From Longimicrobium terrae (lineage in GTDB: Bacteria > Gemmatimonadota > Gemmatimonadetes > Longimicrobiales > Longimicrobiaceae), in the NCBI RefSeq assembly GCF_014202995.1, contig NZ_JACHIA010000019.1:54601-118600 (forward strand): a stretch of DNA of 64,000 nt, written 5' to 3'. This document shows, in pieces, positions 45,460 through 55,297 of the stretch. The notes below the pieces were generated by a model. It was not told the DNA's origin, did no database searches, and worked only from the letters and a program-made list of their open reading frames with translations. Within the stretch, counting starts at the first letter, position 1, and each line of letters begins with the position of its first letter. The position numbers and the translations under genes were made by a program.

Positions 45460-48400
45460 AGACCGGGGCGCCCGCCTAGAAGAGCTGGTCCGCCACTTTG
45501 CCGCGCTGCAGGCGGAAATCGAAGAGCTTTCGGGGGGCGAGCTGGACGCGCTGGTCCCCGCGTCTTCCGGCGCCTTTCTGCTCCCCGCGGCGCACCACGC
45601 GCTGCTGCGGCAGGAGCAGGAGTTCCGCGCCCTGGTGGAGCAGTCGCCGGACCCCATCAGCCGCTTTGGCCCGGACGGCCGCGTCGTGTACGCCAACCCC
45701 GCCATGGAGACGCTGCTGGTGTGCCCCGCGGAGCGGCTGCTGGGCGGCACGCTGCGCGACGCGGACACCCCGTGGACCGGGCTGGACGCCTGGCAGGAGG
45801 CCGTGGAGCGGGCGGCGCACGGCGAGCAGCCGGCCGAGGAGGAGTTCATGCTGCGCAGCCAGGGCGGCGCGGTGCGGGCGTACGCCTGCCGCCTGCACCC
45901 CGAGTTCCGCGCGGACGGCGGCCTGGACTCGGTGCTGGTCATCGCCCGCGAAACGACGGCGCGCCGCTCGGCCGAGGACGAGGTGCGCGAGTCGCGCTCC
46001 TTTCTGCAGGCCAGCATCGACGCGCTTTCCGCGCACCTGGCCGTGGTGGACCCGCACGGCACCATCGTGGCGGTGAACGCGGCGTGGCGGCGCTTTGCCG
46101 AGGCGGGCGCGTCGGACTGCACGGGGCTGGGCGACAACTACATGGAGATCTGCGCCCGCGTCCGCGGCGAGGACGGGGTGACGGCGGCGCGCTCGGCGGA
46201 GGGGATCCGCGCGGTGCTTTCGGGGGCGGAGGACTTCTTTTCCCTGGAGTACCCCTGCGACGGCCCGGACGGGCGGCTCTGGTTCAAGATGCGCGTCACC
46301 CCGCTGCTGACGGGCGGGCAGCGGCACGCCGTGGTGGCGCACGAGGACGCCACGGCCGAGCACGTGGCGCACGCGCTGGCCGAGGCCGAGCGCGACCGCG
46401 CCGTGCGCATCCTGGAAAGCGTGACCGACGCCTTCTACACGCTGGACGCCGAGTGGCGCTTTCAATACCTGAACCCGCAGACGGAGCCGCTGCTCAAGCG
46501 CAGCCGCGCGGAACTGGTGGGGCGCAGCGTGTGGGACGAGTTTCCCGGCACCGTGGGATCAGTGTTTGAACACGAATTCCATGCCGTGGTGGCCACCGGA
46601 GAGCCGAGGACGTTCGAGACGTACTTCCCTCCCCTGGACGCGTGGTTCGAGGTCAACGCGTACCCCAGCGGAGAGGGAATCGCCGTCTACTTTCGCGACG
46701 TCACCCGCAGGCGGCTGCGCGACCAGGAAGCCGCGCTCTTCACCGAGCGGCTGGCGGAGGAGCGCAGCCTGCTGAACGCGGTGTTGCAGCAGCTCCCCGT
46801 GGGCGTCATCATCGCCGAGGCGCCGTCGGGGCGGCTGATTCTGGGCAACAAGAAGGTGGACGAGATCTGGCGCCACGGCTTCATGTCGTCGCGCTCGTCG
46901 GATGAGTACGGGGAGTGGGAGGGCTACCACCTCGACGGCCGCCGCGTCAGGGCCGACGAGTGGCCGCTGGCGCGGGCGCTGCGCACCGGCCGCGTCGTGG
47001 TGGACGAGATGTACGAGGTGGTGCGCGCGGACGGCATGCGGGGCACGGCCCGGCTGAGCGCCGCGCCCGTGCTGGACGCGCGGGGCGAAATCATCGCCGG
47101 CGTGGTGATCGCCGCCGACGTCACCGACGAGACGGCCGCCGCGCGCGCGCTGCAGGCCAGCGAAGAACGCTATCGCCTGCTCTTTCGCGCCACCAACGAT
47201 GTCATCTGGGACTGGGACATCGCCACCGGCAGGCTGGTGTGGAACGAGTCGCTCACGGCGGTGCTGCGGCATCCGCTGGGCGCGCACACCGAGTCGCTGG
47301 TGTGGTGGAAGCAGCACATTCACCCGGAAGACCGCGAGCGGGTGGAAGCGCGTCTGGCAGTGGTGATCTCCGGCCCGGACCTTACCTGGAGCGACGAGTA
47401 CCGCTTTCTGCGCGCGGACGGCGGCTACGTGCGCATTCTGGACCGCGCCTACCTGCTGCGCGACGAGGACGGGCGCGCGGTGCGCATGATCGGCTCCATG
47501 CTGGACCTGAGCGAGCGCGAGCGGGTGGAGGACGCCGTCCGCCTGCAGGCGCTGCTGCTGGACACGGTGCAGCAGGCCGTCATCGCCACCGATCTGGACG
47601 ACGTCATCACCTCGTGGAATCCCTACGCCGAGCAGCTGTACGGCTGGCGGGCGGAAGAGGTGCTGGGCCTTACCCGGCGCGAGGTGTTCGGCGAAACCAT
47701 CGTGCAGGCCGACGCGGAGTCGGCCACGGCGCTCAACCGCGGCGAAAGCTGGTCCGGCGAGCTCACCATCACCCGGCGCGACGGGCGGCGGCTTACGGTC
47801 GTCAGCATGCGTTCCCCGGTGCTGGATTCGGCCGGGCGAACCATCGGCGTGGTGGGGGTGAGCACCGACCTCACCGAGCAGCGCAGCCTTGAGGAGCAGC
47901 TGCGGCAGTCGCAGAAGATGGAAGCGGTGGGAATGCTGGCCGGCGGGGTGGCGCACGACTTCAACAACGTGCTCACCGTCATCGGCGGCAACGTGAGCCT
48001 GCTGCTGGACGACACGGCGCCGGACGATCCGCGGCGGCAGGACCTGGGGCAGATCGCCGAGGCGGCGGAGCGCGCGGCGGGGCTCACCCGGCAGCTTCTG
48101 GCCTTCAGCCGGCGGCAGATTCTGAAGCCGCAGAGCCTGGAAGTCAGCTCGCTGGTTTCGGGGATGATCCCCATGCTCAAGCGTCTGCTGGGCGAGGACG
48201 TGGACCTGCACTTTCAGACCACGGGCCAGGTGGGGAACGTGGAGGCGGACCCGGGCCAGCTGGAGCAGGTGCTGATGAACCTGGCCGTGAACGCGCGCGA
48301 CGCCATTCCCGCCGGCGGGCGCATCTCCATCGAGACGGCGGAGGTGGAGTTCGATGGATCGCAGCGCGCGTGGGACGGGTCGCGCATTCCCGCCGGGTGC

Positions 48401-49045
48401 TACGCCATGCTCGCGGTGAGCGACACGGGAAGCGGGATGACGCAGGACGTGATGAGCCGTGTGTTCGAGCCCTTCTTCACCACCAAGGAGGTGGGGCGCG
48501 GCACGGGGCTGGGCCTGTCCACCGTGTACGGCATCGTGCGGCAGAGCGGCGGATACGTGTGGGTGTATTCCGAGGTGGGCGTGGGGAGCGTCTTCAAGAT
48601 CTACCTGCCGACGGTGGCGCGGCCCGTGACGTCGCGCGCGGTGGCGGACCGGCCGGTGGCGGGCGGGGACGAGACGATCCTGCTGGTGGAGGACGAGGAC
48701 GCGGTGCGGATGGTGGCGCGCCGGTCGCTGACGCGCTTCGGCTACACCGTGGTGGAGTGCCGCGACGGAGTGGAGGCGATTGAGACGGCCGAGCGCGAGG
48801 GCGACCGCATTCAACTGGTACTGATGGACGTGGTGATGCCCAACATGAGCGGCCAGGCGGCGGCCACGCGGCTGGAGGAGGTGCTGACCGGGGTGCCGGT
48901 GATCTTCATGTCCGGGTACACGGACGACGAGGTGCTGCGGCGGGGCGTGCTGACGTCCGAAGCGCTGTTTCTGCAGAAGCCGTTCACCCCGTGGGCGCTG
49001 CTGGAGATGGTGCGCACCACGCTGGACAAGCGCGCCGCGAAGTAG
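45434..49045 (+). CDS. multi-PAS hybrid sensor histidine kinase with receiver domain
   Basis: 1203 aa, cytoplasmic (no signal peptide or membrane helix). A short coiled-coil start is followed by about six PAS-like units beginning near residues 62, 185, 322, 440, 579 and 705 (PYAEQLYGW and the RDITE-like VSTDLTEQR ends are visible). The dimerisation domain has the phospho-acceptor His841 in GGVAHDFNNVL, the N-box Asn953 in NLAVNARDAI, G-boxes DTGSGM and GTGLGLS, and the C-terminal receiver carries Asp1132 in LVLMDVVMPNMSG with Lys in LQKPFTPW. Overlapping kaiB by 26 bases, it is probably the output or input kinase of the KaiBC pair. Confidence 0.93.
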   Translation: MTNLMLAPEDRGARLEELVRHFAALQAEIEELSGGELDALVPASSGAFLLPAAHHALLRQEQEFRALVEQSPDPISRFGPDGRVVYANPAMETLLVCPAERLLGGTLRDADTPWTGLDAWQEAVERAAHGEQPAEEEFMLRSQGGAVRAYACRLHPEFRADGGLDSVLVIARETTARRSAEDEVRESRSFLQASIDALSAHLAVVDPHGTIVAVNAAWRRFAEAGASDCTGLGDNYMEICARVRGEDGVTAARSAEGIRAVLSGAEDFFSLEYPCDGPDGRLWFKMRVTPLLTGGQRHAVVAHEDATAEHVAHALAEAERDRAVRILESVTDAFYTLDAEWRFQYLNPQTEPLLKRSRAELVGRSVWDEFPGTVGSVFEHEFHAVVATGEPRTFETYFPPLDAWFEVNAYPSGEGIAVYFRDVTRRRLRDQEAALFTERLAEERSLLNAVLQQLPVGVIIAEAPSGRLILGNKKVDEIWRHGFMSSRSSDEYGEWEGYHLDGRRVRADEWPLARALRTGRVVVDEMYEVVRADGMRGTARLSAAPVLDARGEIIAGVVIAADVTDETAAARALQASEERYRLLFRATNDVIWDWDIATGRLVWNESLTAVLRHPLGAHTESLVWWKQHIHPEDRERVEARLAVVISGPDLTWSDEYRFLRADGGYVRILDRAYLLRDEDGRAVRMIGSMLDLSERERVEDAVRLQALLLDTVQQAVIATDLDDVITSWNPYAEQLYGWRAEEVLGLTRREVFGETIVQADAESATALNRGESWSGELTITRRDGRRLTVVSMRSPVLDSAGRTIGVVGVSTDLTEQRSLEEQLRQSQKMEAVGMLAGGVAHDFNNVLTVIGGNVSLLLDDTAPDDPRRQDLGQIAEAAERAAGLTRQLLAFSRRQILKPQSLEVSSLVSGMIPMLKRLLGEDVDLHFQTTGQVGNVEADPGQLEQVLMNLAVNARDAIPAGGRISIETAEVEFDGSQRAWDGSRIPAGCYAMLAVSDTGSGMTQDVMSRVFEPFFTTKEVGRGTGLGLSTVYGIVRQSGGYVWVYSEVGVGSVFKIYLPTVARPVTSRAVADRPVAGGDETILLVEDEDAVRMVARRSLTRFGYTVVECRDGVEAIETAEREGDRIQLVLMDVVMPNMSGQAAATRLEEVLTGVPVIFMSGYTDDEVLRRGVLTSEALFLQKPFTPWALLEMVRTTLDKRAAK

Positions 49046-49678
49046 TTCGCCGCTCACTTCCGTTCCGCTGGAGCAAGGGCCGTCGATCCGTGTGATCGGC
49101 GGCCTTTGCTGCGTTCGGAAGCAATCCGGGTTTCACGCGGAGGACGCGGAGGTTCTGACGGAGGGGCACGCGGGGGAACTGCGGGGGAGAAACGCGCCGG
49201 AACATTCCTTTGTTATGGCGGACTCCATCGCGCGGAAGGGTTCTGCCGCCGGGGCGCGCGTCGTCGTGCGTGGCGCGGAATTGGACCGGGCGGAAGGTAG
49301 ATCCTTCGGTCGCGCAGGGTCCGGCGCGGCGGAGAGCCCGGCGCACGCTCCCTCAGGATGACATGGATTTGTGCGGGAATCCGTTGCGAGAACTCGGAAA
49401 ATGTCATCCCGAGGAGGCGCCGGAGGCACTTGCAGGCGCGGGGAAACTGGGCGCCGACGAAGGATCTGCTTTCCGCGCGAGAACGGGCGGGCGTGACGTG
49501 ACGTGGCCGCGCCGGCGCCGTTCGGTTTGTCCGCGCGCAAGCGGATGTTGATTTGACAGTCAACCCAGCCTTCGCCGAACGTGTAGCCGTTCCGACGTTC
49601 CGGGCTCCATCCGCCGGCTCTCATCTATCCGCCGCGCGGACGGCGCTCCGGCTCCGCTACCTCTGATAGGTGCCGACG
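49046..49678. repeat. non-coding region with family F and family A repeats
   Basis: Family F core TTTCACGCGGAGGACGCGGAGG at 49129. Family A inverted pair: AGATCCTTCGGTCGCGCAGG...CTCAGGATGACATGG (49299-49368) and ATGTCATCCCGAGGAGG...GACGAAGGATCT (49401-49468), arms pointing towards each other. No gene in the 633 bases. Confidence 0.8.
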
Positions 49679-50188
49679 ATGGACATGGATTCCGTGACGA
49701 CGCTGCTGGACCACCTGGAACGCGTGCACCAGCGGACGCGGCGCGTGGTCGCGCTGATTCCGCCGGACGACGTGGAGTGGTCGCCCGCGCCCGGGTGGTT
49801 CACCTTCGGCGGGCTGGTGCGCCACCTGGCCGGGCTGGAGCGGTGGATGTTCGCCGAGAACGTGCAGGGCCGCCCCAGCCGCTATCCCGGCCACGGTCCC
49901 GAGCGGGCGAGCGGGCTTCCCGCCGTGCTGCACTACTACGACCGCCTGCACGACGAATCGCGCGCCATCTTCGCCGCGCTGGACGCGGACGCGCTGCAGG
50001 AAAAAGTGTCCACGCCGGCCGGCGCGCGGATGGCCGTGTGGAAGTGGCTGCGCGCCCACGTCGAGCACGAGGCGCACCACCGCGGCCAGTTGTACCTGAT
50101 GCTGGCCCTGCGCGGCGTCGCCACGCCTCCGCTGTACGGCCTGACCTCCGAAGAAGTGCGCGCCCGCTCCGAGCCCGCCCCGGAGTGA
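49679..50188 (+). CDS. DinB-superfamily protein
   Basis: 169 aa four-helix bundle. Metal-ligand histidines: LVRHLAGLERWMF (first His) and AHVEHEAHHRGQLYLMLAL (the H-x3-H pair of the last helix). The family covers metal-dependent thiol transferases and damage-inducible proteins; the activity is unknown. Start uncertain between GTG 49670, ATG 49679 and ATG 49685; the second is used. Convergent with ahcY. Confidence 0.85.
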   Translation: MDMDSVTTLLDHLERVHQRTRRVVALIPPDDVEWSPAPGWFTFGGLVRHLAGLERWMFAENVQGRPSRYPGHGPERASGLPAVLHYYDRLHDESRAIFAALDADALQEKVSTPAGARMAVWKWLRAHVEHEAHHRGQLYLMLALRGVATPPLYGLTSEEVRARSEPAPE

Positions 50189-50242
50189 GCGCTGGGAGGC
50201 CGGCCTTCCGGCAGCGGAAAGTCCCAAGTTCCGGAACGAGAA

Positions 50243-50272
50243 GCGGGGCGAGGGATCTCTCCCCCGCCCCGC
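50243..50272. terminator. hairpin between convergent dinB-like and ahcY genes
   Basis: GCGGGGCG / CGCCCCGC outer stem and GGGA / TCCC inner stem around TCTC. No U tract. Confidence 0.55.
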
Positions 50273-50319
50273 CCCGGCGATCCGTCAGTCGGGCACCGGG
50301 CCCTGAGCACTGGGCACTT

Positions 50320-50366
50320 CAGTCCCAGCACTCACGCACCCAGCACCCCGCACTCACGCACTTCCG
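50320..50366. repeat. family D repeat at the ahcY 3' end
   Basis: CAGCACTCACGCACCCAGC and CCCGCACTCACGCACTTCC, the same word found upstream of kdsA and of the acyl-CoA synthetase gene, ending 4 bases from the ahcY stop. Confidence 0.75.
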
Positions 50367-50369
50367 TGC

Positions 50370-51854
<1,485 letters not shown>

Positions 51855-52000
51855 GTAAAACCTCAGGGAATAGGGAATAGGGAATCGGGAATAGGAACTA
51901 CGGGATCAGCGTCACTGCGTTGTACGGGGCGGATTGCGCCGCTCCGGGACTGCTTTTCGGGCGATCAGAATCGGTGGATCAGGTTCAACCGCAATCTCCG

Positions 52001-52951
52001 TCATCGGTCCAGGCGGCGGGCGCTGGCGCAGAACAGGCGCGGCCCGCGGGCGCTGGGGTCCGGCGGGAGCGGAAGGTAGCGTACGGCGGACAGTCCCGCG
52101 TCCGTCATCCATCCGCCCATCTGCTCCTCCGCAAAGCCCTGCCACAGGTGTCCCATGGCCTGGCGGTACTCCTCGCGGTCGTGCGGCATCATGTCCATCA
52201 CCAGCAGCCGGCCGCCGGGGCGCAGCGCCCGCGCCGCCTCGGCCACGGCCTGCGCCGGCTCGGCGACGTAGTGCAGCACCAGGAACGCCACGGCGGCGTC
52301 CAGCGCGCCGTCATCCACAGGCAGCGACTCCAGCTCGCCGGCGCGCACCTCCACGTTGGCCAGCGGCGCCAGGCGGGCGCGGGCGGCGTCCAGCATGGCG
52401 GGCGAGCTGTCCACGGCCACCACGCGGTGGACGAAAGGCGCGAGGGTCGCCGCCACCTGCCCTGTTCCGCACCCCAGGTCGCCCACGGTCCATTCCTCGT
52501 CCAGCAGGCCGAGCAGTCCGACCAGGTCCGCGCGGCGTCCGAAAAGGTCGGCCCGGAGACGGTCCCACTCGCCCGCGGCGCTGCTGAAGAACTCGCGCGA
52601 CCGCGTGGCCCGCTCGGCCAGCACGCTGCGCAGCCGTTCCGCGTCCTGCACGGCGGACGGGAGGCCGGCCACGCCTGGGCGAACCAGCGTCCACAGCTGC
52701 CGCGCGTCCGCTTCCAGCCGGTCCAGCGGCATGCGGTAGCGGCGGCTGGTGCCTTCTGCCCGCGCGCTCACCCAGCCCTCGTCGCCCAGCAGCTTCAGGT
52801 GGCGGCTTACGGTGGACTGGGGAAGCTGCAGCACCTGGCACATCTCGCCCACGGTCAGCTCGTGCCGCTCCAGAACCAGGAGCAGCCGGCTGCGTGTGGT
52901 GTCGGCCAGGGCCGACATGCGGTCGAAGATCGCGGGTGCTGCAACGCTCAT
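52001..52951 (-). CDS. ArsR-family regulator fused to a SAM methyltransferase domain (SahR-like)
   Basis: 316 aa. Residues ~5-90 form an ArsR winged helix (IFDRMSALADTTRSRLLLVLERHELTVGEMCQVLQLPQSTVSRHLKLLGDEGWVSARAEGTSRRYRM). Residues ~130-300 are a class I methyltransferase fold (VGDLGCGTGQVAATLAPF, VVAVDSSPAMLDAARARL, LVLHYVAEP, GGRLLVMDMMP). Two-domain ArsR/MTase proteins such as SahR are known to sense SAH/SAM and repress the methionine cycle. Position directly upstream of ahcY fits that. ATG at 52951 just behind a perfect inverted repeat that may be its own operator. Confidence 0.88.
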   Translation of the reverse strand: MSVAAPAIFDRMSALADTTRSRLLLVLERHELTVGEMCQVLQLPQSTVSRHLKLLGDEGWVSARAEGTSRRYRMPLDRLEADARQLWTLVRPGVAGLPSAVQDAERLRSVLAERATRSREFFSSAAGEWDRLRADLFGRRADLVGLLGLLDEEWTVGDLGCGTGQVAATLAPFVHRVVAVDSSPAMLDAARARLAPLANVEVRAGELESLPVDDGALDAAVAFLVLHYVAEPAQAVAEAARALRPGGRLLVMDMMPHDREEYRQAMGHLWQGFAEEQMGGWMTDAGLSAVRYLPLPPDPSARGPRLFCASARRLDR

Positions 52952-52957
52952 CCATTC

Positions 52958-52979
52958 TCCATCCGTAGATCCGGATGGA
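52958..52979. promoter_or_regulatory. candidate operator of the ArsR-methyltransferase regulator
   Basis: Perfect 8-bp inverted repeat TCCATCCG-N6-CGGATGGA, centred about 17 bases before the regulator ATG and overlapping its ribosome-binding region. The size and position suit autorepression by an ArsR dimer. Confidence 0.6.
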
Positions 52980-53065
52980 AAGATACAACAGGCACTCTCC
53001 GTACGCAAGCAGCCCCACCGCAGCGAGTGCCGTGCGGCTGTTTGGTCGATGAAGATCATCCCCAA

Positions 53066-54120
53066 TCCGCCGCGCCGGCCGTCGAGGCGGAGCGTTGCAA
53101 GATGTTGAGGAGAAACGCGATCAAGCGATGGATGTCATGCGCGTTCTGAGATCCCGAACCGGCCATCCGGCGTCCCGATCACCACCCATCCCGCGGCCGT
53201 GGATTCGGTGCGGTGGAGGGCTGAGTCGCGGCCGCACGCCTCGCTCAAGACGGGCGGCGGCCCGCGGCAACCATGGACCGCGCCTCGCTATCCCGCCCAT
53301 CGCGTACGCGGGTCGCGCGGCAGTGGATGGGTGCGGTGATGCGTGAGTCGGGGCCGCGCCTCGCCATCCCGCCAATCGCGTTAGGCGGGTCCTACGGCAG
53401 GGGATCGGAACGGTGGATGCGTGGGTCGCGGGCGCGCCTCGTCATCCCGCCAGTCGCGTTACGCGGGTTCGCGGCAGGAGATCGGAGCGGTGAATTAGTC
53501 AGTCGCGTACGCGCGCCTCGCGAGAGCGGATGAATCCGCCGCTCCAGGAGCGGGAACCCCCGACCCGGCGCCATAGGCGCGCCGTTCGGGGCTTCAACTG
53601 CGAGGTGCAGTCCCATGCAGTTGAAGCCCCGATCATGGACGCGATAGCGGCCGTGAGTCGGGGCTTACCGCTGTTGGAGCGGCGGATTCATTCGCTCTTG
53701 GAGAGCCGGCGGCCCGCGACAACCATGGGCCGCGCCTCGCCGTCCCGCCGATCGCGTTACGCGGGTCGTACGGCAGGGGATCGGAGCGGTGGATGCGTGG
53801 GTCGCGTACGCGCGCCTCGCGAGAGCGGATGAATCCGCCGCTCCAGAAGCGGGAACCCCCGACCCGGCGCCATAGGCGCGCCGTTCGGGGCTTCAACTGC
53901 GAGGTGCGATCCCATGCAGTTGAAGCCCCGATCATGGACGCGACAGCGGCCGTGAGTCGGGGCTTACCGCTGTTTGAGCGGCGGATTCATTCGCTCTTCG
54001 AGAGCCCGCGGCCCGCGACAACCATGGACCGCGCCTCGACGTCCCGCCAATCCGCTCCTGTGTGGCGACGATCATCATTCCATCCCTGGGGACGATCATC
54101 TCTCCCTCGCCGAGACCGCC
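53066..54120. repeat. composite repeat field (families B and C)
   Basis: No gene. Family C units (CGCGCCTCG..ATCCCGCC.ATCGCG.. GCGGGTC, ~77 bp) start at 53279, 53355 and 53433 with a partial one at 53512. Family B pairs in inverted orientation lie at 53524-53601/53617-53697 and 53823-53900/53916-53996, with another C unit between them (53725) and a partial C unit after (54029). The block C-B-B is thus present twice as a ~300-bp direct repeat. Confidence 0.85.
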
Positions 54121-54564
54121 TCAGCCGGGCTTGTCCCCTGCCCAGCCGTCCTCTTCGCCGTCGTAGCGCAGGCGGGCGGCCTCGATCTCCTCGCGGTGCG
54201 CGAGCGACCAGTCCAGCAGCGGACCCACCACGCCGCGCAGCGTGGAGCCCAGCGGCGTAAGCGCATACTCCACGCGCGGCGGCACCTCCGGATACATGGT
54301 GCGCACGACCAAGCCGTCACGCTCCAGGCCGCGCAGCGTCACCGTGAGCATGCGCTGGCTCAATCCGTGGATGCGGCGCAGCAATTCGCTGAACCGCAGC
54401 GTGCCGGCGGCGCCCAGCACGTGAATCACGTACACGGACCACTTGTCGCCCACGCGCCGCAGGATCTCGGCGCCGCCGCAGCGGTCCGGAGTGTGGTCGC
54501 CCACGAAGGCGATGATGTCTTCGCGCCGCGTGACGGCGGGCGCGGTGAGCGCTTCGGAGTCCAT
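54121..54564 (-). CDS. HxlR-family transcriptional regulator
   Basis: 147 aa. The winged-helix domain reads CGGAEILRRVGDKWSVYVIHVLGAAGTLRFSELLRRIHGLSQRMLTVTLRGLERDGLVVRTMYPEVPPRVEYALTPLG, the standard HxlR core, with a short C-terminal dimer helix. The usual redox Cys is represented by the single Cys before GGAEIL. ATG at 54564. Divergent from an FMN reductase and epimerase, which are its likely targets through the palindrome at 54645. Confidence 0.92.
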   Translation of the reverse strand: MDSEALTAPAVTRREDIIAFVGDHTPDRCGGAEILRRVGDKWSVYVIHVLGAAGTLRFSELLRRIHGLSQRMLTVTLRGLERDGLVVRTMYPEVPPRVEYALTPLGSTLRGVVGPLLDWSLAHREEIEAARLRYDGEEDGWAGDKPG

Positions 54565-54644
54565 GGGTTCCCTGCGGGTAACTGAGGCACGTAGCCGTGC
54601 GTTCTTCCACGAGCGGCGAGGTGGACATAGCTTCACGTCCAGCC

Positions 54645-54661
54645 GGTTACTGTTCGTAACC
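54645..54661. promoter_or_regulatory. candidate HxlR operator
   Basis: 17-bp perfect palindrome GGTTACTGTTCGTAACC (6-bp arms, 5-base spacer) in the 134-base divergent gap, 37 bases before the FMN reductase ATG. Confidence 0.65.
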
Positions 54662-54698
54662 TAACCACTCATCGTCACGAAGTCACGGAGCGTCACTC

Positions 54699-55292
54699 AT
54701 GGCCGCAGACATCCGCATCGCCATCATTCCCGGAAGCACCCGCGACACCCGCTTCGGCGACAAGCCCACCCGGTGGATACAGGAGATCGCCGCCGCGCGA
54801 GGGAACATGGAAGTTGAACTGGTGGACCTTCGCGACTTCGACATGCCGTTCTTCAACGAGATTGCGTCCAACATGTGGGTGCCGACGCAGAACCCCGAGG
54901 CGGTGCGCTGGCAGAAGACGGTGGCGCAGTTCGACGGCTACATCTTCGTCACGCCCGAGTACAACCGCAGCATCACCGGCGTGCTGAAGAACGCGCTGGA
55001 CTACGCGTATCCCGAGTGGAACCGCAAGGCGGCGGCGTGCGTGGGATACGGCCCCACCGGCGCCACGCGCGCCGTGGAGCACCTGCGGCTGATCGCGGTG
55101 GAACTGCAGATGGCGCCCACGCGCACTGGCGTGCACATCCAGGGCGCGGACTTCATGGCCGCGCTGAAGGGCGAAAAGCGCGTGGAGGAACTGGAGTATC
55201 TGCGTCCCAACATCGACAGCATACTGGACGAACTGGTCTGGTGGACGCGCACCCTCAAGGCTGGCCGCGACACCGCCGCCGCCGCGAGCTGA
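54699..55292 (+). CDS. NADPH-dependent FMN reductase family protein
   Basis: 197 aa flavodoxin-like fold. The FMN phosphate loop is IIPGSTRDTRFGDKPTRW; YIFVTPEYNRSITGVLKNALDYAYPEW is the family signature. VGYGPTGATRAVEHLR follows. It probably reduces FMN, quinones or azo compounds, consistent with HxlR-type control by electrophiles. ATG at 54699. The next gene starts 5 bases after its stop. Confidence 0.9.
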   Translation: MAADIRIAIIPGSTRDTRFGDKPTRWIQEIAAARGNMEVELVDLRDFDMPFFNEIASNMWVPTQNPEAVRWQKTVAQFDGYIFVTPEYNRSITGVLKNALDYAYPEWNRKAAACVGYGPTGATRAVEHLRLIAVELQMAPTRTGVHIQGADFMAALKGEKRVEELEYLRPNIDSILDELVWWTRTLKAGRDTAAAAS

Positions 55293-55297
55293 CCGTC

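Noticed and set aside
41957..49045. RiPP gene and kaiBC as one cluster
   Set aside because: The RiPP gene is on the other strand, has its own terminator and is separated by another gene; adjacency is probably chance.
51855..52000. SAH riboswitch before ahcY
   Set aside because: The leader lacks the conserved SAH-riboswitch core, and regulation is better explained by the SahR-like gene upstream. Short GGGAATAGG repeats fill part of it.
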